A DNA stretch of 64,000 nucleotides. It comes from an uncultured Bacillota bacterium (GTDB lineage Bacteria; Bacillota; Clostridia; Lachnospirales; Lachnospiraceae). Position numbers and translations under genes: made by a program. Position 1 is the first letter of the stretch. Each line of letters opens with the position of its first letter. Under the pieces are notes generated by a model. The model was not told the origin of the DNA. It saw nothing but the letters and a program-made list of their open reading frames with translations, and did no database searches. The stretch covers positions 48,851-112,850 of the forward strand of contig CATWQE010000002.1 in assembly GCA_958352855.1 (NCBI GenBank), in the 5' to 3' direction. Positions 8,063 to 17,557 of this stretch are shown one piece after another.

Positions 8063-9250
8063 TTAACTACAGGTATATCTCCAGACTTCCATATCCTCAC
8101 TGTCCTGATTTAAGCGGTAATCTGTTTTTACAAAGCCCAGCTTTTTTACAAGCTCTACAGACGGCTGATTGTCTCTTTTAATCCTGCAATGAAGATATCT
8201 TGCGCCGCGCTCTCCCGACACCTGCAAAATTGCTTTACATGCTTCGTAGGCAAACCCCTGGTGACGGAAGTGTTCATCAATGATATATCCCATTTCCACC
8301 ACTGTTTTGCTGTCATTCCAATATTTAGGCTCCACGCCTGCCCTGCCGATGATTTCTCCGGTATCCTTTTTTATCACACACCAGTATCCCATGTCACACA
8401 GTTCATACATATATCTGCGATATGTCTCAAAGCCTTCCAGCTCCTCCTGTAAAGGCTTTGCAATCCCCTCACAGGCATCCTGGGAAGTTTCCTGGGAACA
8501 GATTTCCATAAGTCTTGGAATATCCTTTTCTTCCATTTCTTTAATCAACAGCCTCTCTGTTTCACACACCAAAGCCGGAAGATGGTGATGGTGGCAGTAA
8601 ATCTTTTCTGCAAACATGGCGTCAATTTCCTCAAATCCCTCCACCACAACAGCCGCTGTGTTAAGCTTCTGTTTGCCGGAATCCGGATTATAATATGCCA
8701 TACAGGTCATATTTGCAGCCTTTGCTGCCTTACATCCATTTTCTGAATCTTCAATAACCAGACATTCTTCCGGCAATATTCCAAGAATTTGCGCTGCTTT
8801 TAAAAATACATCCGGCGCCGGCTTGGGATGCTCTACCTGCTCACCGCTGACCAGAATCTGGAAATAATGGTCAATCCCCCAAAAAGCTGTTACCTGCTCA
8901 ATGTATGCTTTCGGCGAAGAGGAGGCCACTGCCATGGTATAGCCTGCCTTCCGGAACCGTTCCAGCATTTCCTTTACATAAGGAATCAGAGGAGGGTAGC
9001 CCTGCTTCTGAATCATTTCTTCTTTGGTAGCTTTCACCTGTTCAGGAAGGCTCCTGTCGTTTTTGTCTACTCCGTAATGCTCATGGAGAATCTCCATTAA
9101 AAAGCTTACGGTAGAGCCAATACATGGTTTGTAAATTTCATAGGAAATTTCAATTCCCCTCTGTTTCAGGACTTCCTTCCATACCTGATAATGGAAGGGC
9201 TCGCTGTTAATCAGCACCCCGTCCATATCAAAAATAATCCCTTTGAGCAT
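8063..9250 (-). CDS. HAD-family phosphatase fused to a GNAT acetyltransferase
   Basis: A 395-residue two-domain protein. Residues 1-217 form a beta-phosphoglucomutase-like HAD hydrolase: nucleophile Asp8 and Asp10 in FDMDGV, motif II ASSSPK near 109, HPKPAPDVF near 141 and the acidic IEDSENG near 166. After a His-rich linker (CHHHHLP, 219-225), residues 226-395 are a RimJ/RimL-type N-acetyltransferase with the acetyl-CoA loop RHQGFAYEA (329-337) and NQPSVELVKKLGF near 361. The reading frame is continuous, so this is a true fusion. Substrates are unknown. It begins 1 nt after engB stops, implying translational coupling. Confidence 0.88.
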   Translation of the reverse strand: MLKGIIFDMDGVLINSEPFHYQVWKEVLKQRGIEISYEIYKPCIGSTVSFLMEILHEHYGVDKNDRSLPEQVKATKEEMIQKQGYPPLIPYVKEMLERFRKAGYTMAVASSSPKAYIEQVTAFWGIDHYFQILVSGEQVEHPKPAPDVFLKAAQILGILPEECLVIEDSENGCKAAKAANMTCMAYYNPDSGKQKLNTAAVVVEGFEEIDAMFAEKIYCHHHHLPALVCETERLLIKEMEEKDIPRLMEICSQETSQDACEGIAKPLQEELEGFETYRRYMYELCDMGYWCVIKKDTGEIIGRAGVEPKYWNDSKTVVEMGYIIDEHFRHQGFAYEACKAILQVSGERGARYLHCRIKRDNQPSVELVKKLGFVKTDYRLNQDSEDMEVWRYTCS

Positions 9251-9251
9251 A

Positions 9252-9851
9252 TTATACCTTCTCTTCCTGTGCTAAAAGCTCCTCCACCAGATTCCAGATT
9301 TCTTCCCGCCCCTGTTTACTCTGGGCAGAAAAAGGAATTACCACACTTCCGGGTCTTAACTGCAGCCCTTCCTTAATTGCCTTTACATGCTTCTGAATCT
9401 GGCTTCTTTTTAGTTTATCTGCTTTGGTGGCAATAATAATAGGCTGGTATCCATTATGTAAAATCCAGTTATACATGGTCTTATCATTTTCGGAAGGGTC
9501 ATGGCGGATATCTACAAGGAGGAACACCGCTTTTAACTGTTTTGATTCATGAAGATAACGCTCAATCAGCTTTCCCCACTGTTCCTTTACAGACTGTGAT
9601 ACCTTTGCATAGCCATATCCCGGAAGATCCACCAGATACATGGCATGATTTACATTGTAAAAATTAATTGTCTGAGTCTTACCCGGTGAAGAACTGGTTC
9701 TTGCCAGGGCTTTCCGGTTCATAAATGCATTAATCAGGGAAGATTTCCCCACATTGGATTTTCCTGCAAAGGCAATTTCCGGCACCTGATTTTTCGGCAG
9801 TGTACTGGTGATTCCGCAGACAATATCCAGAGCTGCATGTTTAATTACCAT
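9252..9851 (-). CDS. engB: Ribosome biogenesis GTP-binding protein EngB (YsxC)
   Basis: A 199-residue TrmE-Era-EngA family GTPase needed for large ribosomal subunit assembly in Bacillus. G1 is GKSNVGKSS (residues 30-38), G3 is DLPGYGYAK (75-83) and G4 is TKADK. The start at 9851 has GGAGG upstream; the frame extends to 9899, but that part overlaps the end of lon and lacks a ribosome site. It lies 25 nt after lon, as in the widespread lon-ysxC arrangement. Confidence 0.95.
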   Translation of the reverse strand: MVIKHAALDIVCGITSTLPKNQVPEIAFAGKSNVGKSSLINAFMNRKALARTSSSPGKTQTINFYNVNHAMYLVDLPGYGYAKVSQSVKEQWGKLIERYLHESKQLKAVFLLVDIRHDPSENDKTMYNWILHNGYQPIIIATKADKLKRSQIQKHVKAIKEGLQLRPGSVVIPFSAQSKQGREEIWNLVEELLAQEEKV

Positions 9852-9876
9852 TTTAGTTCCTCCGCTTATTGCTGAT

Positions 9877-12201
9877 TTATGGCTGCTGTACCAGAGCATG
9901 CTCCAGTACCTCTTTCATAGTGCTGACTGGCACGATTTCCAGTCCTCCTGTAATTTCTTCATCCATTTCCAACACATCTGCCTGATTTTCCTGTGGTATC
10001 AGGACTTTTTCGATTCCCGCGCTCTTAGCTGCCAGAAGTTTTTCCTTTAGCCCGCCAATAGGAAGCACTCTTCCTCTTAAGGTAATCTCTCCTGTCATAG
10101 CCACACTGGCTTTCACCGGAATTTTGGTGATAGCGGAAAGCATGGCTGTTGCCATGGTGATTCCCGCAGATGGTCCATCCTTTGGCACAGCTCCCTCTGG
10201 AATGTGAATGTGCAGGTCATGCTTCTGGAAAAATTCACTTTCAATATGATAGGTTTCTGCCACAGACCGGATGTAACTGATTCCCGCCTGGGCGGATTCT
10301 TTCATCACATCACCCAGTTGTCCGGTAAGGAGAAATTCCCCTTTTCCCGGCATAAGATTTACTTCAATCTGAAGCGTATCCCCGCCAACACTGGTCCATG
10401 CCAGTCCTCTGACAATTCCGATTTCATCACACTGATTTTTCTTCTGGTATGTAAATTTTGCCCGTCCCAGAAACTCTTCCAGATTTTCTCTGGTTACTTC
10501 TACTGTTTCCTGCTTTTCTTCCAGAATCTTACGGGCTGTTTTCCTGCAAATTTCCCCGATTTTCCGTTCCAGATTTCTCACGCCGGCTTCTTTTGTATAT
10601 CCGGTAATCATTTCTCTCAGCGCCTCATCATCAATGGAAAGCTGCTGTTCCTTTAATCCATGATTGCGAATCTGTTTTGGAATCAGATGTTCTTTTGCAA
10701 TATGCTCTTTTTCATTTTCTGTATAGCTGTTAATTTCAATAATTTCCATACGATCTAAAAGTGGTCGCGGAATGGTCTGTAAATCATTTGCTGTTGCAAT
10801 AAAAAGCACTTCTGACAAATCCAGTGGAATCTCCACATAATGATCTCGAAATTTGCTGTTCTGCTCTGCATCCAGCACTTCCAAAAGCGCGGAAGAAGTA
10901 TCTCCTTTATAATCGCTGCTCACCTTATCAATTTCATCCAAAAGCATCAGTGGGTTCTTCACCCCTGCCTGAATCAAACCGTTGGCAATACGTCCCGGCA
11001 TGGCGCCAATATAGGTTCTTCTGTGTCCCCGGATTTCAGCCTCATCCCGGACGCCCCCAAGAGACATTCGCACATATTCTTTTCCAAGTGCTCGTGCTAC
11101 TGACCTTGCAATAGATGTTTTTCCGGTTCCCGGAGGTCCTGCCAGACACAAAATAGGGCTGTCCCCTTTTTTAGTAAGCGTGCGGACTGCCAGAAATTCC
11201 ATAATTCGCTCTTTTACCTTCTCCAGTCCATAGTGATCCTCTTCCAGAATTTCCTTTGCCTTTTTCAGATTCTTATTATCTCTGGAGGTTTTATCCCAGG
11301 GAAGGCTTAACAAGGTTTCAATATAGCTTCTCATAACACCGGCTTCTGCCTGAGAACCCGCTGTGTTTTTAAACCGTTCAATTTCTTTTTTAATTTTCTC
11401 TTTTACTTCCTTAGAAGCTTTCAGCTTTTCTGCCTGTTCTCTGAACTGATCTGCCTCTGAAACAGTATCCTGGTCTCCCAGTTCTTCCCTGATAACCTTT
11501 AACTGTTCTCTTAAAATATAATCTCTCTGATTCTTGTCCACCCGCTGCTTTACTTTTTGATTCAAATCTACACGAATCTGCATGATTTCAATTTCATTGC
11601 TGAGAATCATGCCAAGAACCTCATAGCGCTCCTCCAGGGTAACTGCATCCAGAATTTTCTGCTTGTCTTCGTAACGCATAGGCAGATTCACTGCAATCTG
11701 GTCAATAACCTTCTGCACTTCTTCCTGCTCTAAAATCTGGCCTGCCAGATCCTTACTAAGCTTTGGATTCTCATTGCAATAACGAATAAACAGCTCCTTC
11801 ATGCCCCGAATCATGGCTTCTTTTAAGTTTTCGTCCATGTCCTCTGCATGTTCTTCCTGAAAAAGAGCAATTTCTGCATCCAGATAATTGCTGTTGTCCT
11901 CAAACCGCAGTAATTCTGCCCGCTCTTTTCCTTCTACCAGTACCTGAATCATATTATTCTTGGTTTTTACCAACTGTTTAATTTCAGCTATGGTTCCGAT
12001 TCTATATAAATCTTCCTGAACAGGTTCCTCTACCTCCGGGTCTCTCTGGGTAATCAAAAAGACCCTCTGATCCTGCACCATGGCTTTTTCAATGGCTTTG
12101 ATGGATTTTTCTCTGCTCACATCAAAATGCACAATCATATCAGGAAGAATGGTGGTTCCTCTAAGGGCGATTGCTGGTAAATTTTCAATCATGTCACTCA
12201 T
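9877..12201 (-). CDS. lon: ATP-dependent Lon protease (LonA)
   Basis: A 774-residue LonA that unfolds and degrades damaged and regulatory proteins. It has an N-terminal substrate-binding domain (about 1-200), a coiled region, an AAA+ domain with Walker A GPPGTGKT at 355-362 and Walker B LLDEIDK, and a C-terminal peptidase with catalytic Ser678 in PKDGPSAG and Lys721 in GGLKEK. All key residues are present at the normal length. It follows clpX by 26 nt in the tig-clpP-clpX-lon-engB cluster. Confidence 0.97.
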   Translation of the reverse strand: MSDMIENLPAIALRGTTILPDMIVHFDVSREKSIKAIEKAMVQDQRVFLITQRDPEVEEPVQEDLYRIGTIAEIKQLVKTKNNMIQVLVEGKERAELLRFEDNSNYLDAEIALFQEEHAEDMDENLKEAMIRGMKELFIRYCNENPKLSKDLAGQILEQEEVQKVIDQIAVNLPMRYEDKQKILDAVTLEERYEVLGMILSNEIEIMQIRVDLNQKVKQRVDKNQRDYILREQLKVIREELGDQDTVSEADQFREQAEKLKASKEVKEKIKKEIERFKNTAGSQAEAGVMRSYIETLLSLPWDKTSRDNKNLKKAKEILEEDHYGLEKVKERIMEFLAVRTLTKKGDSPILCLAGPPGTGKTSIARSVARALGKEYVRMSLGGVRDEAEIRGHRRTYIGAMPGRIANGLIQAGVKNPLMLLDEIDKVSSDYKGDTSSALLEVLDAEQNSKFRDHYVEIPLDLSEVLFIATANDLQTIPRPLLDRMEIIEINSYTENEKEHIAKEHLIPKQIRNHGLKEQQLSIDDEALREMITGYTKEAGVRNLERKIGEICRKTARKILEEKQETVEVTRENLEEFLGRAKFTYQKKNQCDEIGIVRGLAWTSVGGDTLQIEVNLMPGKGEFLLTGQLGDVMKESAQAGISYIRSVAETYHIESEFFQKHDLHIHIPEGAVPKDGPSAGITMATAMLSAITKIPVKASVAMTGEITLRGRVLPIGGLKEKLLAAKSAGIEKVLIPQENQADVLEMDEEITGGLEIVPVSTMKEVLEHALVQQP

Positions 12202-12227
12202 ACTCGCTCCTCCTTAATGCTTGGTAT

Positions 12228-13529
12228 TTATGCTATTTCCGGCGCTCTTCCTTTGTTCTTGCGGGCTGCTGCTTTTGCCCTTCTGCTGGCAGGAAGTTCT
12301 CTGCGCTCCAGCAGTGCTTCTCCATTTCCCTCTACTACGTCTTTGGTAATGGTACATCCTGCAATGCTTTCATCGGATGGTACTGTATACATTAAATCCA
12401 TAAGAGAATTTTCCATAATTGCCCGTAGTCCTCTGGCTCCGGTTTTTCTTTCCATGGATTTGTCTGCTATGGCCTCCAATGCTTCTCTCTCAAAATCCAG
12501 TTGGATACCATCTAATCCAAACAAGGTCTGATACTGACGAACCAGAGAATTTCTTGGCTCTGTAAGGATTTTTACCAATGCTTCCTTATCCAGTGCATCT
12601 AAGGATACCACTACCGGAACTCGTCCTACAAACTCCGGAATCAGCCCGAATTTCACCAGATCCTGAGGCATAACTTCTTTTAACAGTTCTCCTACATTCT
12701 TCTCTCCTGTTCTTCTGATATCTGCATTGAATCCAATGGAGCTGGTATCTTTTCTTGTCTCAATAATTTTATCCAGACCTTCAAAGGCGCCGCCGCAGAT
12801 AAAGAGGATGTTGGTGGTATCAATCTGAATAAACTCCTGCTGAGGATGTTTTCTGCCTCCCTGTGGCGGCACATTTGCAACCGTTCCCTCCACAATTTTC
12901 AGAAGTGCCTGCTGTACACCTTCTCCTGATACATCTCTGGTAATGGATGCATTCTCTGATTTTCTTGTAATTTTATCAATTTCATCAATATAAATAATAC
13001 CGTACTGAGCACGCTCAATATCATAATCTGCTGCCTGAATAATTTTCAGCAGAATATTCTCCACATCTTCTCCCACATAGCCTGCTTCTGTAAGTGTTGT
13101 TGCATCTGCAATAGCAAAAGGCACATTTAACAATCTCGCCAGTGTCTGGGCCAGTAAAGTCTTACCGGAACCAGTTGGTCCCAGCATTAAAATATTACTT
13201 TTCTGCAGCTCCACATCTGTATTATCCCCAGCCAGAACACGCTTGTAATGATTATACACTGCTACAGAAAGCACCTTTTTTGCTTCGTCCTGTCCAATAA
13301 CATAATCATCCAGAAATTCTTTGATTTCCTGTGGCTTTAACAGGTTAATCTCATCAGACATTTCCCCATATTCACTGTCCATCTCTTCCTTGATAATTTC
13401 AGAACAAAGCTTCACACATTCATCGCAAATGTAAGTCCCTTCCGGACCTGCAATTAATTTTGTTACCTGATCATCGGTCTTTCCGCAAAAGGAACATCTG
13501 AATTTTGTATCATTCCCTTTCATTGCCAT
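12228..13529 (-). CDS. clpX: ATP-dependent Clp protease ATP-binding subunit ClpX
   Basis: A 433-residue AAA+ unfoldase that feeds substrates to ClpP. The N-terminal zinc-binding domain has Cys12, Cys15, Cys35 and Cys38. Walker A GPTGSGKT is at 117-124 and the DEIDK Walker B follows. The SSIGFNADIR segment corresponds to the IGF loop that docks on ClpP. A basic C-terminal tail rich in Arg, Lys and Ala is somewhat longer than in B. subtilis. A 15-bp hairpin separates it from clpP. Confidence 0.97.
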   Translation of the reverse strand: MAMKGNDTKFRCSFCGKTDDQVTKLIAGPEGTYICDECVKLCSEIIKEEMDSEYGEMSDEINLLKPQEIKEFLDDYVIGQDEAKKVLSVAVYNHYKRVLAGDNTDVELQKSNILMLGPTGSGKTLLAQTLARLLNVPFAIADATTLTEAGYVGEDVENILLKIIQAADYDIERAQYGIIYIDEIDKITRKSENASITRDVSGEGVQQALLKIVEGTVANVPPQGGRKHPQQEFIQIDTTNILFICGGAFEGLDKIIETRKDTSSIGFNADIRRTGEKNVGELLKEVMPQDLVKFGLIPEFVGRVPVVVSLDALDKEALVKILTEPRNSLVRQYQTLFGLDGIQLDFEREALEAIADKSMERKTGARGLRAIMENSLMDLMYTVPSDESIAGCTITKDVVEGNGEALLERRELPASRRAKAAARKNKGRAPEIA

Positions 13530-13588
13530 ATGTTTTCCCTTTCTATGAACCTTTCTATAAATCTTTCTGATTTTTTCCTAAAACCTTG

Positions 13589-13620
13589 AAAGACTCCCGC
13601 AAATTTTTGCAGGAGTCTTT
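13589..13620. terminator. Hairpin between clpP and clpX
   Basis: AAAGACTCC (13589-13597) pairs perfectly with GGAGTCTTT (13612-13620). The inner GCAAA/TTTGC extends the stem to about 15 bp with almost no loop. On the clp (minus) strand only a short T-run follows, so it may act as a partial terminator or an mRNA processing and stability element that sets the ClpP:ClpX ratio. Confidence 0.65.
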
Positions 13621-13648
13621 TCTTCTGTCTATTCTATCCTTTGTGTCC

Positions 13649-14230
13649 TTATCTGTGTTCAATTACAGAATCAATCAGACCATATGCCAGAGCCTCCTGG
13701 GCTGTCATATAGTTATCTCTCTCTGTATCTCTGGCAATCACTTCCAGAGGCTGACCAGTATTCTGAGCCAGAAGAGTATTTAAACGCTCTTTTGTTTTCA
13801 GAATCTGTTTTGCAACAATATCAATATCTGTTGCCTGTCCCTGTGCGCCGCCAGATGGCTGATGAATCATAATTTCCGCATTGGGAAGAGCCATTCTCTT
13901 TCCCTTTGTTCCCCCTGCCAGAAGGAACGCGCCCATGCTGGCAGCAAGACCCATACAGATGGTAGATACATCACATTTAATATACTGCATGGTATCATAA
14001 ATCACCATACCGGCTGTTACAGAACCGCCCGGGCTGTTAATATACAAATGAATATCTTTTCCCGGGTCTTCGGACTCCAGGAAGAGAAGCTGCGCTGCAA
14101 TCAGGTTCGCTGATACATCGGTTACTTCTTCTCCAAGGAAAATAATTCTGTCTTTTAATAATCTGGAATAGATGTCGTAGTTTCTCTCTCCACGGCTTGT
14201 CTGTTCAATGACGTATGGTACTAAACTCAT
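13649..14230 (-). CDS. clpP: ATP-dependent Clp protease proteolytic subunit ClpP
   Basis: A 193-residue serine peptidase that assembles into the tetradecameric barrel of Clp proteases. The triad is Ser98 (GLAASMGAF), His123 (MIHQPSGG) and Asp172 (TERDNYM). The length matches the family. The start at 14230 has GGAGG upstream. It lies 32 nt after trigger factor, a conserved tig-clpP-clpX order that groups nascent-chain folding with degradation. Confidence 0.97.
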   Translation of the reverse strand: MSLVPYVIEQTSRGERNYDIYSRLLKDRIIFLGEEVTDVSANLIAAQLLFLESEDPGKDIHLYINSPGGSVTAGMVIYDTMQYIKCDVSTICMGLAASMGAFLLAGGTKGKRMALPNAEIMIHQPSGGAQGQATDIDIVAKQILKTKERLNTLLAQNTGQPLEVIARDTERDNYMTAQEALAYGLIDSVIEHR

Positions 14231-14262
14231 GAAACTCCTCCTATTCTGCAGAGTACAGTCAA

Positions 14263-15573
14263 TTATTCAGCAGCTTCTTCTTTTTTCTCTACTACTTTTG
14301 CTGATTCTGCCACTAAGGTAACTGCTTCCTGAACAGCGATATCTTTCTTCATCTGTTCTTTTTCAGCATCACCCATTAATTCTTTTAATTTTTCGACTTC
14401 CATCTTGTACATGTCAGCCATTGTCTTTAATTCTTCTTCAAATTTCTCATCGGAAATCTGGATGTTTTCTACTTCAGCAACTTTCTCTAATACCAGGCGG
14501 CTCTGGATTCTCTTCAGCGCCTGTGGTCTCATCTGTTCCTGGATTTTAGCCTGGTCAAGACCTGTAAACTGATAGTACTGGTCAATAGAAAGTCCCTGTG
14601 CCTGCATTCTCTGAACAAAATCGTTCATTAACTGCTGAATCTGGTTCTGAATCATTGCTTCTGGAATATCCATCTGTGCATTTGCAATGACAGCATCCAC
14701 CGCTTTGTCTTCTCTTTCACGTTTTGCAACGCCTTCTTTGCGTTCTCTTAAATTCTTTTCAATGTCAGCTTTATATTCATCTAAAGTATCGAACTCAGAA
14801 ACATCTTTTGCAAATTCATCATCTAATTCCGGAAGTTCTTTTACTTTGATTGCTTTTACTGTACATTTGAATACAGCAGGTTTTCCAGCTAAATCATTTG
14901 CATGATAGTTTTCCGGGAAAGTAACGTTTACTTCTACTTCTTTGTTCAGTTCAGCGCCTACTAACTGGTCTTCAAATCCTGGGATGAAAGAGTTGGAACC
15001 GATTGTCAGAGGATAGTCTGTTCCTTTTCCGCCTTCAAATGCTTCGCCATCAACAAAGCCTTCAAAGTCTAAAGTAACCATATCGCCTTCTGCAACTGCT
15101 CTGTCATCTACGTCAATAGTTCTGGAGTTATTTTCCTGCTCTCTCTTTAATTCAGCAGCAACTTCTTCTTCTGTTACTTCTACAGGAGCAACTTCTACTT
15201 CAAGGCCTTTGTATTCGCCTAAGGTAACTTCTGGTTTTACAGCTACTTCTGCTGTGAAGATAAAGGATTTTCCTTTTTCTACCTGTACAACGTCGATTTC
15301 AGGATAAGAAACAATGTCTAAACCACTTTCATCTGCTGCCTTTGGATATTCTCTCTGAATCAGTGCATTTGCAGCGTCCTCAAAGAAGATTCCTGTTCCA
15401 TACATTTTTTCAATCATCACACGCGGAGCTTTTCCTTTACGGAATCCCGGAATTGTGATTTTGTTTTTGTTCTTCATATAAGCAGCCTGTACTGCTTTTT
15501 CAAATTCTTCAGCGGCAACTTCGATTGTGAGTTTCGCCATGTTCTTTTCCAAGTTTTCTACCTGTACACTCAT
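14263..15573 (-). CDS. tig: Trigger factor
   Basis: A 436-residue ribosome-associated chaperone. The ribosome-binding signature GFRKGKAP is in the N-terminal domain. The peptidyl-prolyl isomerase (FKBP-like) domain includes GDMVTLDFEGFVDG and IPGFEDQL, and a long alpha-helical C-terminal arm follows, ending in an acidic tail. The start at 15573 follows AAGGAGG at an 11-nt spacing; an extension to 15606 has no ribosome site. First gene of the tig-clpP-clpX-lon-engB block. Confidence 0.96.
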   Translation of the reverse strand: MSVQVENLEKNMAKLTIEVAAEEFEKAVQAAYMKNKNKITIPGFRKGKAPRVMIEKMYGTGIFFEDAANALIQREYPKAADESGLDIVSYPEIDVVQVEKGKSFIFTAEVAVKPEVTLGEYKGLEVEVAPVEVTEEEVAAELKREQENNSRTIDVDDRAVAEGDMVTLDFEGFVDGEAFEGGKGTDYPLTIGSNSFIPGFEDQLVGAELNKEVEVNVTFPENYHANDLAGKPAVFKCTVKAIKVKELPELDDEFAKDVSEFDTLDEYKADIEKNLRERKEGVAKREREDKAVDAVIANAQMDIPEAMIQNQIQQLMNDFVQRMQAQGLSIDQYYQFTGLDQAKIQEQMRPQALKRIQSRLVLEKVAEVENIQISDEKFEEELKTMADMYKMEVEKLKELMGDAEKEQMKKDIAVQEAVTLVAESAKVVEKKEEAAE

Positions 15574-15607
15574 TGTTAATAATTCCTCCTTGAATTCTAT
15601 ATGCATT

Positions 15608-15663
15608 CTGTTCCACTTGGGAACAGCGCGTTTTTACATACTTACAGTCATTGAAACAGTATA
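15608..15663 (-). promoter_or_regulatory. tig promoter (extended -10) and leader hairpin
   Basis: On the minus strand a TGC-TATACT extended -10 lies at 15658-15663 with no good -35. Downstream, CTGTTCC and GGAACAG (15608-15614 and 15620-15626) form a 7-bp hairpin in the leader just before the ribosome site of tig. A regulatory role for the hairpin is unproven. Confidence 0.45.
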
Positions 15664-15704
15664 GCACAAGGAACATAAAAACGCCAGTATTTTTTTAGGG
15701 TTTG

Positions 15705-16268
15705 TTAAATTTCTGCCTGAAAAATAATAGATTTCCTGATTTCCAGGGCTTTTTCTTCCCCATATAACTGTGTAATGAGCTCTAATGCAAAAGGAATTGC
15801 TGTGCCAAGTCCCCTGCTGGTGGTAACGTTGTCCTGTTTTGCCACTTCCTGTCTTCCTACTTCCGCTCCGGTAAGCTGTTCCTCAAAGCCCGGATAACAA
15901 ACAGCCTGTTTTCCCTCCAGGATTCCCAGTTTTCCCAAAACGCTTGGAGCTGCACAGATAGCGGCAACTTTCCGTCCCTGTCCTGCAAATTCCTGCAATA
16001 AGCGGCAAAGCTGCTTATGTTCACCTAAGTAACGTGTCCCCGGCATTCCACCAGGCAATACCAGAAGATCCACTGTATCATAATCCACATCATCAAAAAA
16101 AACGTCCGCTTTGATTTCGATTCCATGAGAGCCTTTCACTGCCAGATTGTCACTGATAGACACCATAAGAACCTCTGCCCCTGCTCTTCGAAGCAAGTCC
16201 ACAACGGTAAGTCCTTCTATTTCTTCAAAACCATCTGCGGTAAATACACACACTTTTGCCATCTTCAT
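15705..16268 (-). CDS. DJ-1/PfpI family protein
   Basis: A 187-residue glutamine-amidotransferase-like fold protein of the DJ-1/YajL group. The reactive cysteine is Cys105 in AAICAAPSVL, with the conserved acidic residue near Glu16 (GFEEIE) and the GGMPGT loop. Family members act as glyoxalases, stress chaperones or thiazole-related proteins; the sequence does not tell which. The start could be Met1 or Met3, three codons apart. It is a single gene upstream of tig, on the same strand with its own ribosome site. Confidence 0.85.
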   Translation of the reverse strand: MKMAKVCVFTADGFEEIEGLTVVDLLRRAGAEVLMVSISDNLAVKGSHGIEIKADVFFDDVDYDTVDLLVLPGGMPGTRYLGEHKQLCRLLQEFAGQGRKVAAICAAPSVLGKLGILEGKQAVCYPGFEEQLTGAEVGRQEVAKQDNVTTSRGLGTAIPFALELITQLYGEEKALEIRKSIIFQAEI

Positions 16269-16360
16269 ATCCCCCTTTGAAATTTGTTATGCTTATCATA
16301 GCACACATTTTTCTTTCTTGCATCTAAACAAATCAGTGACTTTCTAAATTTTCTATAAAA

Positions 16361-16894
16361 CTACAGAAACTGCTTCTTACACAGAACATAGCGGTCCAGT
16401 CCCCCATAGAGGCTTTCCCTGGATACAATCTCATAGCCATTCTTCTCCATGGTATGCAAGCTGCTGTGATTATCCGGATGGACGGTACACATACAATACT
16501 GTATACCCTGTCCTTTTTCTTTTTGCTGTTCTTTTAACACTTCCTCTGCTTTTTGAAGCATACGTCCCTGCAGCCCATTTCCCCGGTAGGCTTCCCTCAC
16601 TGCCGCAGAATCCATATACACTACCTTCCCAAGCTCTTCCCCTGTAAGACCTGCATATTGTCCAAGATTATCCTGTGTGTTGGGGTAAAACACCATAAAA
16701 AAACCTGCCAGTTCTCTGCTTTTTGCCTCTCTTGCTCCTACCAGAAAGCCTTTTCCCTCCAGCACCTGTCTTACGTACTCTTCCTCATCTGATACAAACC
16801 ATTCTGTTTTCTTCACAGACTGCCTTGCGTTTTCCATAACCTCCATGATTTCAGATAATTCCCTTATGGTCATTTTCTCTATTTGAAACTCCAT
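16361..16894 (-). CDS. GNAT family N-acetyltransferase
   Basis: A 177-residue GNAT protein. The acetyl-CoA binding loop is AYRGNGLQGRM, preceded by VVYMDSAAVRE (beta 4) and followed by CMCTVHPDNHSSLHTMEKNGYE. I start it at the ATG at 16894 with AGGAGG upstream; the open frame runs to 17017 but would cross the divergent CYTH gene start. The substrate is unknown. It shares a 93-bp intergenic region with the CYTH gene. Confidence 0.82.
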   Translation of the reverse strand: MEFQIEKMTIRELSEIMEVMENARQSVKKTEWFVSDEEEYVRQVLEGKGFLVGAREAKSRELAGFFMVFYPNTQDNLGQYAGLTGEELGKVVYMDSAAVREAYRGNGLQGRMLQKAEEVLKEQQKEKGQGIQYCMCTVHPDNHSSLHTMEKNGYEIVSRESLYGGLDRYVLCKKQFL

Positions 16895-16987
16895 ATTTTC
16901 CTCCTGATTCTGCCTTGCCTTTTTCTTCTGAAAATTATAAAATATCTGAAAAGAAACTGCAAGAATCACATGCACAGGAGGATTTAT

Positions 16988-17440
16988 ATGGAAATCGAAA
17001 AAAAATATCTTATCCACAAACTACCTAATGATTTAGAAACCTACCCACGTAAAAAAATCCAGCAGGCTTACTTATGCACCGATCCTGTGGTTCGCATCCG
17101 AAAACAGGATGAAGAATATATTCTCACTTATAAGGGCAAAGGACTGATGGTTCGGGAGGAGTATAATCTTCCTCTTAATCAGGAAGCCTACGAACATTTA
17201 CTGCAAAAAGCAGATGGTATTATCCTTACGAAAACCAGATATCTTCTGCCACTCCCCCAGGGATTGACCATTGAACTGGATGTATTTGATGCGCCTTATG
17301 AAAATCTCCGGCTGGCAGAGGTGGAATTTTCTTCTGAAGAAGAAGCCAATTCATTTGTGCCGCCGGAATGGTTTGGGGAAGACGTAACTTTTTCCAAGAA
17401 ATATCACAATAGTGTGCTGTCCTTGCCAGAAATCTCCTGA
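16988..17440 (+). CDS. CYTH domain (triphosphate tunnel metalloenzyme) protein
   Basis: A 150-residue protein beginning with MEIEKKYLI, the ExExK metal/triphosphate signature of the CYTH superfamily. Further tunnel residues follow: RIRKQ, LTYKGKG, REEY, KTRY, ELDVF and LAEVEF. Small clostridial members such as C. thermocellum TTM hydrolyse inorganic tripolyphosphate; that activity is plausible here but inferred. The start has AGGAGG 6 nt upstream. It is transcribed divergently from the GNAT gene. Confidence 0.85.
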   Translation: MEIEKKYLIHKLPNDLETYPRKKIQQAYLCTDPVVRIRKQDEEYILTYKGKGLMVREEYNLPLNQEAYEHLLQKADGIILTKTRYLLPLPQGLTIELDVFDAPYENLRLAEVEFSSEEEANSFVPPEWFGEDVTFSKKYHNSVLSLPEIS

Positions 17441-17487
17441 AGTCTTTTTCCTAAAGTCTTTTTTATTTCCCAAAAAGTAAATTATAC

Positions 17488-17516
17488 TTGACTTTTTATC
17501 ACCTATATTGTAATCT
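17488..17516 (+). promoter_or_regulatory. Promoter of the XRE-membrane protein pair
   Basis: TTGACT (17488-17493) and TAATCT (17511-17516) with a 17-base spacer, about 40 nt before the GTG start of the regulator. Confidence 0.6.
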
Positions 17517-17557
17517 ATGTTTGTAGCTGACAGATTTGCAAATGAGGAGGTGACCAA

